NCBI RefSeq assembly: GCF_001306455.1 | Contig: NZ_LGTQ01000006.1 | Coordinates: 248,001-312,000, forward strand | Direction of reading: 5' to 3' | DNA from: Jiulongibacter sediminis | Lineage (GTDB): Bacteria; Bacteroidota; Bacteroidia; Cytophagales; Spirosomataceae | Length of the DNA stretch: 64,000 bases | Shown here: in pieces, positions 1 through 8,507 of the stretch | How positions within the stretch are numbered: position 1 is the first letter of the stretch | Layout of the letters: each line of letters starts with the position of its first letter | Notes under the pieces: model-generated | Databases searched by the model: none | What the model saw: only the letters and a program-made list of their open reading frames with translations | Told to the model about the DNA's origin: nothing | Translations under genes and position numbers: made by a program

Positions 1-279
1 CCAGAAAGCCGGAATACCTAATGGAAGATCAGCGGCAGCTAAAGCACCAGCTGTATCAGCACTTAGTTCAATACCTGAAACAAGGTCAGAGTTTTCAGCC
101 TGAAGTTCTTCAAGCGTTACATCGCTCTCCTGAACATACTTTTCAATTTTGTTAAGCTGATCAAATTCAGCAGCGATTTCCTCTTCATTCAGTGTAAACG
201 CCTCAGGCTGTGGTTCTGTGGCCATTGCAAAGGTCATTGTCAGACAAAGAACAGAAAGGATTGATAAAAGTTTTCTCAT
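1..279 (-). CDS. Exported protein of unknown function, 5' part only
   Basis: The gene starts at an ATG at 279 and reads out of the window at position 1, so 93 codons are visible with no stop. Residues 1 to about 20 form a signal peptide (MRKLLSILSVLCLTMTFAMA), followed by an acidic segment rich in Glu, Leu and Ala, then a Gly/Ala/Leu stretch ending in LPLGIPAFW where a membrane segment could begin. I do not recognise a domain. It is divergent from the gene at 473. From memory, short exported proteins like this with a C-terminal membrane region occur in Cytophagales, but the function is unknown and the C-terminus is not seen. Confidence 0.7.
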   Translation of the reverse strand, partial: MRKLLSILSVLCLTMTFAMATEPQPEAFTLNEEEIAAEFDQLNKIEKYVQESDVTLEELQAENSDLVSGIELSADTAGALAAADLPLGIPAFW

Positions 280-472
280 GGTCGATAATGATAAAAGGTT
301 AATAATGATCAAACAATAATAGACTAATAAATTGATAATTCAAATAACGATGAGCCAAACCTTCTGAAGGTTTTGATTCGTACAAATCAAATGAAATAGC
401 TGTAATTTACAGGATGTCAATCCTCAAAAAAGACAGAGAATTTTATTTTACGGGAGAACATTCTGTTGAATC

Positions 473-1123
473 ATGAAAAAGTACCATCATTCCTTTCAAA
501 ACCTAGGTCAAATCGCCTCAAAAGCAACTTCTCTCCTTGAAACGAGCCAGAAAAGAAGGTCTGTCAGAGATTTTTCAACCGAACCTGTTGACCAGCAAAT
601 TATTGAAAATCTCATTCTTACTGCTGCCACCGCACCCAGTGGAGCCAATATGCAGCCCTGGACTTTCTGTGCAGTTTCTGACCCTGTAATCAAACAAAAA
701 ATCAGAGAAGCAGCAGAGAAAGAAGAAAAGGAAGGCTATCAAAACCGAATGAATGAAGAATGGCTGAAAGATCTTGAGCCTTTTGAGACCAACTGGCAAA
801 AGCCTTTTCTGGAAGACGCTCCCTGGCTGATCATTGTATTCAAACAATCATATGGCCAAAAATCTGACGGTGGCAAAAAGCAACACTATTATGTCAATGA
901 AAGCGTTGGCATCGCCTGTGGTTTATTGATCAACGCCATTCATCAATGCGGATTGGTTACGCTAACCCATACACCAAGCCCTATGAATTTTTTGAGTCAG
1001 GTTTTAAACCGACCCTCCAACGAAAAGCCCTTCCTTCTTTTGCCTGTTGGTTACCCGGCAGAAAATGCAATGGTTCCTGAGATTCCAAAAAAGACAAAAG
1101 ACGAGCTGATCGTTTGGTACTGA
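473..1123 (+). CDS. Iodotyrosine deiodinase-like nitroreductase-fold flavoprotein
   Basis: A 216-residue FMN-dependent nitroreductase-superfamily protein that resembles iodotyrosine deiodinase (IYD) over its whole length rather than a generic nitroreductase. The FMN-binding region starts at RRSVRDF (28-34), with the [10 protein letters not shown] segment at 54-63. The three residues that hold the amino-acid end of halotyrosine in IYD (Glu, Tyr, Lys with spacing 4 and 21) are present as E85, Y89 and K110. The C-terminal half has the family blocks SVGIACGLL and LLPVGYP. No membrane anchor is present, as in bacterial IYDs. The likely activity is reductive dehalogenation of halogenated tyrosine; the physiological substrate is inferred. 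It stands 44 nt upstream of prfA and may be cotranscribed with it. Confidence 0.85.
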   Translation: MKKYHHSFQNLGQIASKATSLLETSQKRRSVRDFSTEPVDQQIIENLILTAATAPSGANMQPWTFCAVSDPVIKQKIREAAEKEEKEGYQNRMNEEWLKDLEPFETNWQKPFLEDAPWLIIVFKQSYGQKSDGGKKQHYYVNESVGIACGLLINAIHQCGLVTLTHTPSPMNFLSQVLNRPSNEKPFLLLPVGYPAENAMVPEIPKKTKDELIVWY

Positions 1124-1167
1124 AAAAGGGTGTAAATTTGCACTCTATTTCAACTGCGGGAATTTAT

Positions 1168-2238
1168 ATGCTGGAGCAATTAGAAGCCATTAAAGAGCGA
1201 TTTAACGAGGTGTCTCAACAAATAGGGATGCCTGAGGTGGTCTCTGATATGGCCAAGTTTAAGAAGATCAGTAAAGAATATAAGGATCTGGAGAAGATCG
1301 TAAATGAATACAAAAAATACAGAGAAGTCTTAGATAACCTGGCAGGAGCCAAGGAAATTCTCAATACTGAGAAAGACGAAGAGCTGCGTGAAATGGCCAA
1401 AGAGGAAATTGACGAGCTGGAGCCTCAAAAGGAAGAAATGGAAGAGACATTGAAAGAAATGTTGATTCCAAAAGACCCGAATGACGAGAAAAATGCCATT
1501 CTGGAAATTCGTGCCGGAGCCGGTGGCGACGAAGCCTCAATCTTCGCAGGCGACTTGTTCAGAATGTATCAGCGTTTTGTGGAAACTCAGCCGGGATGGA
1601 GCATGAGTATCATGGATATCAATGAAGGCTCTTCTGGTGGTTATAAAGAAATAATTGCTGAGGTAACCGGCGAAGAGGTTTATGGTAAACTAAAGTTTGA
1701 ATCCGGAGTACACCGGGTTCAGCGTGTGCCGGCCACTGAGTCTCAGGGGAGAGTTCATACCTCCGCTGCTTCCGTGGCGGTTTTGCCGGAGGCAGATGAA
1801 GTAGACTTTCAACTCAACATGGGCGATATCAAAAAGGATACGTTCAGAGCATCTGGTGCGGGTGGACAGCACGTAAACAAAACAGAATCTGCCATTCGAC
1901 TTACGCATATTCCTACCGGAACTGTAGTGGAATGTCAGGACGGCCGCTCTCAGCATCAAAATTATGACAAAGCCTTAACCGTTTTACGATCAAGACTTTA
2001 TGAAGCCGAATTGAAGAAACACGAGGATGCCATCAGCTCTGAGCGTAAATCACTGGTAGGTAGTGGCGACCGTTCTGACAAAATCAGGACTTATAACTAT
2101 CCACAAAGTCGGGTTACAGACCACCGGATCGGGCTTACAGTATATAATCTACCGACCGTAATGGATGGCGAAATCAACGAGTTTATTGAGAAGCTCCGCA
2201 TAGCTGAAAATGCTGAAAGAATGAATGAGGGGGCTTAG
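1168..2238 (+). CDS. prfA: Peptide chain release factor 1
   Basis: RF1 (356 residues from this start) reads UAA and UAG and triggers peptide release on the ribosome. The GGQ catalytic motif is at 232-234 inside [14 protein letters not shown]. The stop-codon recognition tripeptide is PAT at 188-190 in the block [15 protein letters not shown], which marks RF1 rather than RF2. An in-frame upstream start at 1114 would overlap the preceding gene and add 18 residues unlike the family, so ATG at 1168 ([12 protein letters not shown]) is chosen. rdgB follows after 18 nt and is probably cotranscribed. Confidence 0.96.
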   Translation: MLEQLEAIKERFNEVSQQIGMPEVVSDMAKFKKISKEYKDLEKIVNEYKKYREVLDNLAGAKEILNTEKDEELREMAKEEIDELEPQKEEMEETLKEMLIPKDPNDEKNAILEIRAGAGGDEASIFAGDLFRMYQRFVETQPGWSMSIMDINEGSSGGYKEIIAEVTGEEVYGKLKFESGVHRVQRVPATESQGRVHTSAASVAVLPEADEVDFQLNMGDIKKDTFRASGAGGQHVNKTESAIRLTHIPTGTVVECQDGRSQHQNYDKALTVLRSRLYEAELKKHEDAISSERKSLVGSGDRSDKIRTYNYPQSRVTDHRIGLTVYNLPTVMDGEINEFIEKLRIAENAERMNEGA

Positions 2239-2256
2239 AATCGAAGAATATTAAAA

Positions 2257-2841
2257 ATGAAAACCATCTGTCTCGCCACCAATAACCTTCATAAGGTTGA
2301 AGAGCTTCAGCAAATGCTCGGTGGACTCTTTGAGATCAAAACACTTAAAGACATTGGTTGTACCGAAGACATCGCTGAAACGGCCGATAACTTTTCAGGC
2401 AACTCGCTCATTAAAGCTGAATATGTTTACAAGACTTACGGCATAGATTGCATCGCTGATGACTCCGGCCTTGAAGTAGATGCTCTTAACGGTGAACCCG
2501 GGGTTTATTCTGCCCGCTATGCTGGAGAGCATGGAAACCATGAAAAAAACATGGACAAGCTTTTAGAAAACCTGCGTGGAATTGAAAACAGATCTGCCCG
2601 GTTTAAAACCGTGGTTACCCTCATTTTAGACGGCAAAAAACAATCCTTTGAGGGCACTGTGGAAGGGCAAATTATTGACCGTAAAAAGGGCGATGGCGGC
2701 TTTGGTTATGATCCTGTTTTCAGGCCCGATGGCTATGACAGAACCTTCGCCGAAATGAGTATGGAAGAAAAAAACCCCATCAGTCACCGCGGCAGGGCCA
2801 TCGAGAAACTGAAGGGGTATTTGTTAGAAAATGCTGAATAA
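2257..2841 (+). CDS. rdgB: XTP/dITP pyrophosphatase (RdgB/HAM1 family)
   Basis: A 194-residue house-cleaning nucleotidase that hydrolyses dITP, XTP and ITP to monophosphates, keeping deaminated purines out of DNA and RNA. Family marks are the N-terminal CLATNN(L)HKVEE (substrate-binding TxNxxK type loop), DDSGLEVDALNGEPGVYS around residues 68-85, the block GDGGFGYDPVF near 147-157, and the C-terminal KNPISHRG. It lies 18 nt after prfA on the same strand. The stop codon is only 3 nt from the stop of the convergent DUF4293 gene, with no obvious terminator between them. Confidence 0.95.
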   Translation: MKTICLATNNLHKVEELQQMLGGLFEIKTLKDIGCTEDIAETADNFSGNSLIKAEYVYKTYGIDCIADDSGLEVDALNGEPGVYSARYAGEHGNHEKNMDKLLENLRGIENRSARFKTVVTLILDGKKQSFEGTVEGQIIDRKKGDGGFGYDPVFRPDGYDRTFAEMSMEEKNPISHRGRAIEKLKGYLLENAE

Positions 2842-2844
2842 GAC

Positions 2845-3312
2845 TTACCTCATCCTATCCGCATCTTTCACCATTTTCTCATCTTTTTTGATGAAACGGT
2901 TCGCCAGCCAATTGAGAGCTAAAGCCGCAAAACCAGCATAAAGGCCAATTTCAAATTTGCCTTCACCCGCACCGTGAAGTGTCATTGCATCATATTTGAC
3001 ATGATAAACACTAACTGCAACCGCAGCTCCAATCAAGAGTGAGTTTAGAGCCACAAAAAGCATTTGACGAACTCTGTTTTTGTATTGAAAAATGGTGAAA
3101 ACACCGATAGCTATGGCTAAAGCCGCCAGCACCGCCACGTAAAATATTTCTTTCTTAAAAGCCGCCAGACCGCCTTTGGTTTGAACCACCTGATAAGGAT
3201 TTACCAAAATCTCATTGCTCTCTGTACCGCCCGACCAGGTGTTTGTACTCAAAAACACCCCAAGAGCAATAACCGACAAAAGAAGAAGTAAACTTTGAAT
3301 TCGTTGAAGCAT
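2845..3312 (-). CDS. DUF4293 integral membrane protein
   Basis: About 155 residues starting at MLQRIQSLLLLLSV. Four hydrophobic segments are visible (roughly residues 5-22, 58-78, 86-107 and 125-143), with a short charged C-terminus. The MLQRIQ(S/T)L start and four-helix layout match the DUF4293 family, found almost only in Bacteroidota; its function is unknown. A longer open frame upstream (to 3435) overlaps the cupin gene and reads hydrophilic sequence unlike the family, so the start at 3312 is preferred. The gene lies 28 nt downstream of the cupin gene and is probably in the same transcript. Confidence 0.8.
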   Translation of the reverse strand: MLQRIQSLLLLLSVIALGVFLSTNTWSGGTESNEILVNPYQVVQTKGGLAAFKKEIFYVAVLAALAIAIGVFTIFQYKNRVRQMLFVALNSLLIGAAVAVSVYHVKYDAMTLHGAGEGKFEIGLYAGFAALALNWLANRFIKKDEKMVKDADRMR

Positions 3313-3340
3313 CAGAATTGTTGTTTTTTCTGCAAATGTA

Positions 3341-3838
3341 TTAATCTCTTGTGAGCTGCTCAATAATTCCGTGATGATCGGGGAATTCTTTGAGTAAATC
3401 TTTCCGCTTTGCCATTTCAAAATCCTGAAAATCAAAACCCGGAGAGACTGTACAACCTACCAAAGCATAGGCTCCACCCTGAACGGGTCTGGAGCCGAAC
3501 CACACCCCGGCGGGCACAACGGCCTGAAATACTTCTCCTTTATCGGGGTTATTACCAAGCAAAATTCGCTGAAGCGAGCCATTCGTTTCAAAATAAAAGA
3601 CCTCCAGCGGGTCACCCGCATAGAAATGCCACATTTCATCAGACTTGATCCGGTGAAAGGCCGAGAAGTTTTCATGCTCCATGAGAAAGTAAATCCCCGT
3701 TGCAAAACTCCGTCTCCCGTTCATGCCCAGATGCGTGGTTTCGGCAGACATTTCAGATCGGTAGGTCTCTGCATAAAATCCTCCTTCAGGGTGCGGCTGT
3801 AAGTTTAATTTCTCAATCCAATATGCTGCCTTCTTCAT
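3341..3838 (-). CDS. Cupin_5 (DUF985) family protein
   Basis: A single-domain beta-barrel protein of 165 residues. The family signature LQPHPEGGFYAETYRS is at residues 13-28, followed by the typical block FSAFHRIKSDEMWHFYAGDPL (part of it around 58-77) with the barrel histidines, and VPAGVWFGSRP near 109-119. DUF985 cupins are small metal- or sugar-binding proteins of uncertain activity; no substrate can be assigned. It is divergent from gldG (65 nt apart) and leads a two-gene unit with the DUF4293 gene. Confidence 0.85.
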   Translation of the reverse strand: MKKAAYWIEKLNLQPHPEGGFYAETYRSEMSAETTHLGMNGRRSFATGIYFLMEHENFSAFHRIKSDEMWHFYAGDPLEVFYFETNGSLQRILLGNNPDKGEVFQAVVPAGVWFGSRPVQGGAYALVGCTVSPGFDFQDFEMAKRKDLLKEFPDHHGIIEQLTRD

Positions 3839-3903
3839 TTCATTCGTTTTTCTACAAAATAAATCTAATTTTTGTATCCGATTGAAAAACCCGAAAAGCT
3901 ACG

Positions 3904-5562
3904 ATGAGTAGATACACTAAGCTTTCCCTGATAATCACGGGCCTTGTTTTGGTCAATGTGCTTTCTGCATGGATATTCCTGCGGAAAGATATGACCGAAG
4001 AAAAACGGTACAGCATCTCAGAGGCGAGCAAAAGTCTGGTCTCCCGCCTCCCCTCTCCAATGGACATTGAGATATATCTGGACGGCGATGATCTGCCCGG
4101 TGGTTTTGAGCGATTGAAAAAAGCTGTGGACGAAACTCTTGGAGAATTTAAAAACTATGGCGGAGCAAATCTGAATTACCGCTTTTTTGACCCCAACGGC
4201 ATCAGCAACCCTGAACAACAAAAAACTTTTATTGACTCACTCATTGCCAAAGGCATTCAACCTACAAATGTTTTTGATACACAAGGAGGCCGAAAAACCG
4301 AAACTTTGGTTTTCCCTTATGCCTTAGTAAAACATGAGGACAGAGAAGAAACAGTTCTTTTGCTGCAAGGCAATCAGGCCCTTTCTGCTCAGGAGAAGCT
4401 CAATCAATCTTACGAAAATCTGGAGTATTCTTTTGCGACAGCTTTCAGAAAACTGGCAACCACAGAGCGAAAGAAAATCGGGCTATTGACCGAATTTACT
4501 CAGCTTGAACCCATCAATTTTGCCGGGCTTATCAACACTCTTCAGGAGTATTACGATTTGTTTATCGTAGACGCCCGTACATCAGAATCGTTCGTTGGAT
4601 TGGATGCCTTGATTTTACCGAAGCCGGATATTACTATTGATGACTCCACGAAATACAAAATTGATCAATACATCATGTATGGAGGAAAGGCCCTGTTTTT
4701 TGTGGACGGTCTGCAGGTAGATTCCATTGGCCTGCAGGGTACTTATGCTCAGCCTCTTCGCCATAACCTTGAGGACCTTTTCTTTAAGTATGGCATTCGC
4801 CTCAATACCGATATGGTAAAAGACGGAGCGAGTGCAGCCATGGTGCCTCTGGTCGTAGGTCAAATGGGTGACCGGCCCAATATTCAGCCCGTTCCCTATC
4901 GCTTTTTCCCGCTATTAGGAACGTTTGGCGAAAGCTTAATCACAAAAAATCTTGACTTGGTCATTTCTCGCTTTGCTTCAACTATTGACACGATAAACTC
5001 AAGCGGAATAGCAAAAACTCCTTTGCTCAGCACCACGCCCTACACCAAAGTATTGCAAGCTCCGGCATTGGTAACTTATAATGATGCCAGAAGCGAAACC
5101 GATACTAAAGAGTATAATGAGGGCTCCAAACAAATCGCCTATTTACTGGAAGGACGCTTTACTTCTTTATACCAAAACAGAATTTTACCCTCTGATCCTC
5201 GCAGTGAGTATTTCAAAGGCAATGGAGAACCAACCAAACTGATTGTCTGCTCTGACGGTGATTTGATTGTGAACGAAATAGACCGGCGAAACGGTGAACC
5301 GCTCCCACTCGGTTTTGACAAAGTAAGTCAGCACACCTTTGGAAATAAAGACTTTTTAATGAATGCCATTGATTATCTGGTCGATGAAAATGGAGTCATT
5401 ACAGCCAGGAGTAAAGAAGTAAAACTCCGCCCGCTTGACAGCATCAAAGTCAGAGATGAACGGTTCAGATATCAGCTGATCAACCTACTCCTACCGTCAT
5501 TATTTATTTTGGTTTTGGGGGTGATAAAAGGATATTTCTGGAAGTGGAAATACACACATTAA
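3904..5562 (+). CDS. gldG: Gliding-motility ABC transporter substrate-binding component GldG
   Basis: A 552-residue GldG: N-terminal transmembrane segment (about 7-25), the family block FLRKDMTEEKRYSISEASKSL in part at 26-45, PSPMDIEIYLDGDDLPGGFERL in part at 51-70, a large exported IFT52-like domain (ABC_transp_aux type), and a C-terminal membrane anchor (about 529-548) ending in a Lys/His tail. With GldA and GldF it forms an ABC transporter needed for gliding in Flavobacterium; its exact role is unresolved. gldG is often found next to gldF and near dnaN in Bacteroidota. Here dnaN is present downstream, but no gldF precedes it; the upstream neighbour is a divergent cupin gene. Confidence 0.9.
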   Translation: MSRYTKLSLIITGLVLVNVLSAWIFLRKDMTEEKRYSISEASKSLVSRLPSPMDIEIYLDGDDLPGGFERLKKAVDETLGEFKNYGGANLNYRFFDPNGISNPEQQKTFIDSLIAKGIQPTNVFDTQGGRKTETLVFPYALVKHEDREETVLLLQGNQALSAQEKLNQSYENLEYSFATAFRKLATTERKKIGLLTEFTQLEPINFAGLINTLQEYYDLFIVDARTSESFVGLDALILPKPDITIDDSTKYKIDQYIMYGGKALFFVDGLQVDSIGLQGTYAQPLRHNLEDLFFKYGIRLNTDMVKDGASAAMVPLVVGQMGDRPNIQPVPYRFFPLLGTFGESLITKNLDLVISRFASTIDTINSSGIAKTPLLSTTPYTKVLQAPALVTYNDARSETDTKEYNEGSKQIAYLLEGRFTSLYQNRILPSDPRSEYFKGNGEPTKLIVCSDGDLIVNEIDRRNGEPLPLGFDKVSQHTFGNKDFLMNAIDYLVDENGVITARSKEVKLRPLDSIKVRDERFRYQLINLLLPSLFILVLGVIKGYFWKWKYTH

Positions 5563-5612
5563 CCGCAGGCTCTAAAAATTGAATTGAACCGATGTTTTTA
5601 TTTCAATTTGAC

Positions 5613-5620
5613 TAACTTTG
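5613..5620 (+). promoter_or_regulatory. Putative -7 box of the dnaN promoter
   Basis: TAACTTTG matches the Bacteroidota TAnnTTTG consensus and lies 37 nt before the dnaN start, a sensible leader length. I see no convincing TTTG-type -33 element at the usual spacing, so this is a motif match only. Confidence 0.45.
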
Positions 5621-5657
5621 CCTAGTTTTAAAGACTATAACTCTTAACATTCCATAT

Positions 5658-6782
5658 ATGAAGTTTATCGTTTCATCATCTGAGCTATTGAAGCACTTAG
5701 CCACCATCAGTGGGGTTATTGCTAACAATCCGATAGTTCCGATTCTTGAAAATTTCCTTCTTCAATTAGACGAGACTAATCTTACCATTACAGCTTCTGA
5801 TATGCAAACGGTGATGATCACCGAAGCTCAGGTAGAATCATCAGATAAAGGTTCAATTGCGGTGCCTGCAAAGCTTTTGATGGAAACCCTGAGAAGTTTA
5901 CCAGAACAACCGGTAACCATTACTATTGATGAGGATACCTTCGGCACAGAAATCGTAACTGCCAATGGTAGATTTAAACTGGCAGGAGAGAACCCGATGG
6001 ACTTCCCTCGTGCCCCAGAGGTGAACAGAAACTTCAGTATTGAACTTGATTCAGATGTTCTGGGTACAGCAATTTCCAATACCATCTTTGCTACAAGCAC
6101 TGATGATCTCAGACCAGCAATGACTGGTGTTTTTGTTCAGCTGGACTCTGATCATACAACCTTTGTAGCAACGGACGGTCACCGCCTGATCCGATACCGT
6201 AGAGAAGACGTGAAGTCTGATAATGCTACCAACATGATTTTGCCAAGAAAGGCTTTGACCTTGCTCAAATCAAGCTTGCCTTCTGAGACACTTCCGGTTA
6301 AAGCTGAATTCAGTAATTCAAATGCGTTCTTCAGTTTTGGAAACATCAAAATGATTTGCCGCCTGATAGACGAGCGTTTCCCTGATTATGAAAATGTGAT
6401 TCCGCAAAACAACCCGAATCACATGAAAATTGGTAGAGCTGAATTACTGAGTACTCTGAAAAGAATTTCAATTTACTCTAACAAAACAACCCACCAGATT
6501 AGACTGAAGGTTGATAATAATAATCTGGAAATCTCTGCTGAAGACCTAGACTACAGCAATGAGGCGAATGAAAAACTGGGTTGTGAGTATAATGGTGAGC
6601 CTATTGAGATTGGTTTTAACGCCAAATTCTTAGTAGAAATGCTAAGCAATTTAAATACCGATAATCTGACGCTTGAGATGTCTCAGCCGAACAGAGCCGG
6701 CCTGATTATTCCTGAAGATAAAGCCGATAACGAAGACATGCTGATGCTGGTGATGCCTGTAATGCTGAACTCGTACTCGTAA
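5658..6782 (+). CDS. dnaN: DNA polymerase III beta sliding clamp
   Basis: A 374-residue processivity clamp of the replicative polymerase, with three repeated clamp domains of about 120 residues. Recognisable blocks are MKFIVSSSELLKHLATISGV at the start, ATDGHRLIRYR around residues 170-180 in domain 2, and the C-terminal MLVMPVMLNSYS, equivalent to the clamp's conserved tail. The full usual length is present. A strong terminator follows 31 nt after the stop. No dnaA or recF is adjacent, so there is no evidence for an origin here. Confidence 0.96.
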   Translation: MKFIVSSSELLKHLATISGVIANNPIVPILENFLLQLDETNLTITASDMQTVMITEAQVESSDKGSIAVPAKLLMETLRSLPEQPVTITIDEDTFGTEIVTANGRFKLAGENPMDFPRAPEVNRNFSIELDSDVLGTAISNTIFATSTDDLRPAMTGVFVQLDSDHTTFVATDGHRLIRYRREDVKSDNATNMILPRKALTLLKSSLPSETLPVKAEFSNSNAFFSFGNIKMICRLIDERFPDYENVIPQNNPNHMKIGRAELLSTLKRISIYSNKTTHQIRLKVDNNNLEISAEDLDYSNEANEKLGCEYNGEPIEIGFNAKFLVEMLSNLNTDNLTLEMSQPNRAGLIIPEDKADNEDMLMLVMPVMLNSYS

Positions 6783-6813
6783 AGATATACCCTTTAGACT
6801 ATGAAAATGAAAG

Positions 6814-6845
6814 CACCTTTCCGCCTTGCGGAGGGGTGTTTTTGC
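6814..6845 (+). terminator. Rho-independent terminator after dnaN
   Basis: An 11-bp stem (arms 6814-6824 and 6828-6838, two G-T pairs) with a CTT loop, followed by a T run. It is placed directly after dnaN. Confidence 0.88.
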
Positions 6846-6919
6846 TTTTAAACATGCCGAAATATCAAAATCTCTAAGTACATTGTAATTCTATCGTGAA
6901 TTGATACTTACTACTTAGA

Positions 6920-7252
6920 ATGAAAACTTTACTCTACCTTAGCCTGATGCTGCCTATCTGTGCAGCAGCTCAGACCATCACTTCTTACTCTGAAAAATCT
7001 GTTGAAGACGGTACTCCGTTACGAGTTTATACCAACCCATCAAATGCATTTACCCGAATTGAGTTCTGGGAAGAGGATGCGGAGCAAAAGCAAATTGATC
7101 TCCTCAACGGCGAAGGCCGGATTTTGGAGCGGCTCGTCAAAAAAGTGGAGTCCCCGGGACTTCAAATTACCGAACTAGACACTCGGGAGTTTTCTCCAGG
7201 CGTGTATTTTATCAAAGTAGGAGATGAGATGAGGAAGATTGTAAAGTATTGA
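6920..7252 (+). CDS. Tiny secreted protein consisting mainly of a T9SS type A sorting domain
   Basis: Only 110 residues. Residues 1-18 are a signal peptide ending CAAAQ, and the rest from about 33 is a Por-secretion-type C-terminal domain: VYTNPSNAFTRIEF, a middle beta region with VKKVESPGLQITELD, and the end block FSPGVYFIKVGDEMRKIVKY. The sorting domain normally directs a large passenger across the outer membrane and is cleaved off; here only about 14 residues lie between the signal peptide and the domain. It may be a remnant of a larger gene, a cell-surface anchor module used in trans, or a secreted mini-protein. It is flanked by terminators on both sides, so it is a single-gene unit. Confidence 0.8.
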   Translation: MKTLLYLSLMLPICAAAQTITSYSEKSVEDGTPLRVYTNPSNAFTRIEFWEEDAEQKQIDLLNGEGRILERLVKKVESPGLQITELDTREFSPGVYFIKVGDEMRKIVKY

Positions 7253-7258
7253 AAATAA

Positions 7259-7287
7259 AAACCTCCGGCTCAAAGAACCGGAGGTTT
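7259..7287. terminator. Bidirectional terminator between the T9SS mini-gene and leuB
   Basis: A perfect 10-bp stem (arms 7259-7268 and 7278-7287) with a 9-nt loop. An A-rich run before it gives a U tract for transcripts from the leu operon on the minus strand, and T-rich sequence follows weakly on the plus strand. It sits between two convergent genes. Confidence 0.82.
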
Positions 7288-7353
7288 GGTGTTAACAAAT
7301 TTACCTTCTCTCCAGAAGGTTTTTCCTCAAACTGTATATGTGATTTATGCCTG

Positions 7354-8415
7354 TTATTTAATCTGAGCAGCCAGCCAGTCACCCACTTCAGAGGTACCAT
7401 AGGCTTTGTCTTTTCCAGCGATATCTTCGGTCACCACGCCTTCTGCAAGTGACTTATTGACCACGTCTTTGATTTCCTGGGCTTCGTCCATCAGTTTAAA
7501 CGCGTATTCAAACATCATTGCTGCCGAAAGTACAGTTCCGATAGGATTGGCGATATTCAAGCCAGTAGCCTGAGGATAAGAGCCATGAATAGGCTCAAAT
7601 ACCGACGTATGCAGGCCAATTGAAGCCGATGGCATCAATCCCATAGAACCTGAGATAACAGAAGCCTCGTCTGTGAGAATATCACCGAACATGTTTTCTG
7701 TTACCATCACATCAAAGCCTTCAGGCCACTGAATGATACGCATGGCAGCGGCATCTACCAAAAGATATTCTGTCTTCACTTCAGGGTATTCTTTCTCCAG
7801 CCCCTGCCCTACTTCTCTCCAAAGTCTTGACGTCTCCAAAACGTTAGCTTTGTCAACTATCGTCAGCTTCTTATTACGCTGCATAGCGTAGCTGTACGCC
7901 AAACGGATGATTCTTTCAACCTCCTCACGCGTGTAAACGCAATGATCATATGCGGTATTTCTGCTTTCATCACGACCTTTATCTCCAAAATAAATACCAC
8001 CGGTCAACTCACGGATACAAACAAAGTCTGCATTCTCAATCAGCTCCTGACGAAGCGGCGATTTGTGAAGCAACGACGGGAAAACCAACGTAGGGCGAAT
8101 GTTTGCATAAAGACCCAACTTCTTACGCATGGCCAATAAGCCTTGTTCAGGACGCACCGGGTTTGAAGGATCATTATCAAAACGAGGGAGACCAATAGCT
8201 CCGAAAAGCACTGCATCTGCATTCATACAGATTTGGTGAGTCTCATCAGGATACGGGTTACCTACGGCATCAATAGCCGCAGCACCGGTAAGGGCTGGCG
8301 TCCAATTGATAGTATGGCCATACTTTTTTGCGATCGCGTTTGACACTTTCTGTGCCTGATCTACTACCTCCGGGCCGATTCCGTCACCCGCTAATACTGC
8401 AATGTCTAAGTTCAT
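7354..8415 (-). CDS. leuB: 3-Isopropylmalate dehydrogenase
   Basis: A 353-residue NAD-dependent beta-decarboxylating dehydrogenase that oxidises 3-isopropylmalate to 2-ketoisocaproate in leucine synthesis. Visible marks are [10 protein letters not shown] near the start, the substrate-binding RxxxxxxxR region with the block [27 protein letters not shown] with its catalytic Lys, and the metal-binding region [20 protein letters not shown] in part. It is the last gene of the leuC-leuD-leuA-like-leuB run; the terminator at 7259-7287 ends the transcript. Confidence 0.95.
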   Translation of the reverse strand: MNLDIAVLAGDGIGPEVVDQAQKVSNAIAKKYGHTINWTPALTGAAAIDAVGNPYPDETHQICMNADAVLFGAIGLPRFDNDPSNPVRPEQGLLAMRKKLGLYANIRPTLVFPSLLHKSPLRQELIENADFVCIRELTGGIYFGDKGRDESRNTAYDHCVYTREEVERIIRLAYSYAMQRNKKLTIVDKANVLETSRLWREVGQGLEKEYPEVKTEYLLVDAAAMRIIQWPEGFDVMVTENMFGDILTDEASVISGSMGLMPSASIGLHTSVFEPIHGSYPQATGLNIANPIGTVLSAAMMFEYAFKLMDEAQEIKDVVNKSLAEGVVTEDIAGKDKAYGTSEVGDWLAAQIK

Positions 8416-8507
8416 TTTTTTACTCTCGGCTGTCGGCTATCGGCCTTCAGCATTTAAAATTTGCTATTCTCTATTTTTTGCCGACTGCCAATTGCCGACT
8501 GCTTTAA
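8416..8507. repeat. Degenerate GCCGACTGCC-type spacer repeat
   Basis: The 92-nt gap between the leuA-like gene and leuB holds imperfect reiterations: CGGCTGTCGGCTATCGGCC at 8427-8445 and GCCGACTGCCAATTGCCGAC at 8480-8499. The same word family (CGACTGCC, GGCAGTTG, AAAGCC) is in other gaps of this window. It looks like dispersed intergenic filler rather than protein-coding sequence. Confidence 0.6.

Noticed and set aside
372-391. Inverted repeat TTTGATT-N6-AATCAAA upstream of the IYD-like gene, as a possible operator
   Set aside because: The arms are short and AT-rich, so chance is likely; no matching copies seen elsewhere.
5563-5657. Replication origin near dnaN
   Set aside because: No dnaA gene or visible DnaA-box cluster; in Bacteroidota dnaN is often far from the origin.
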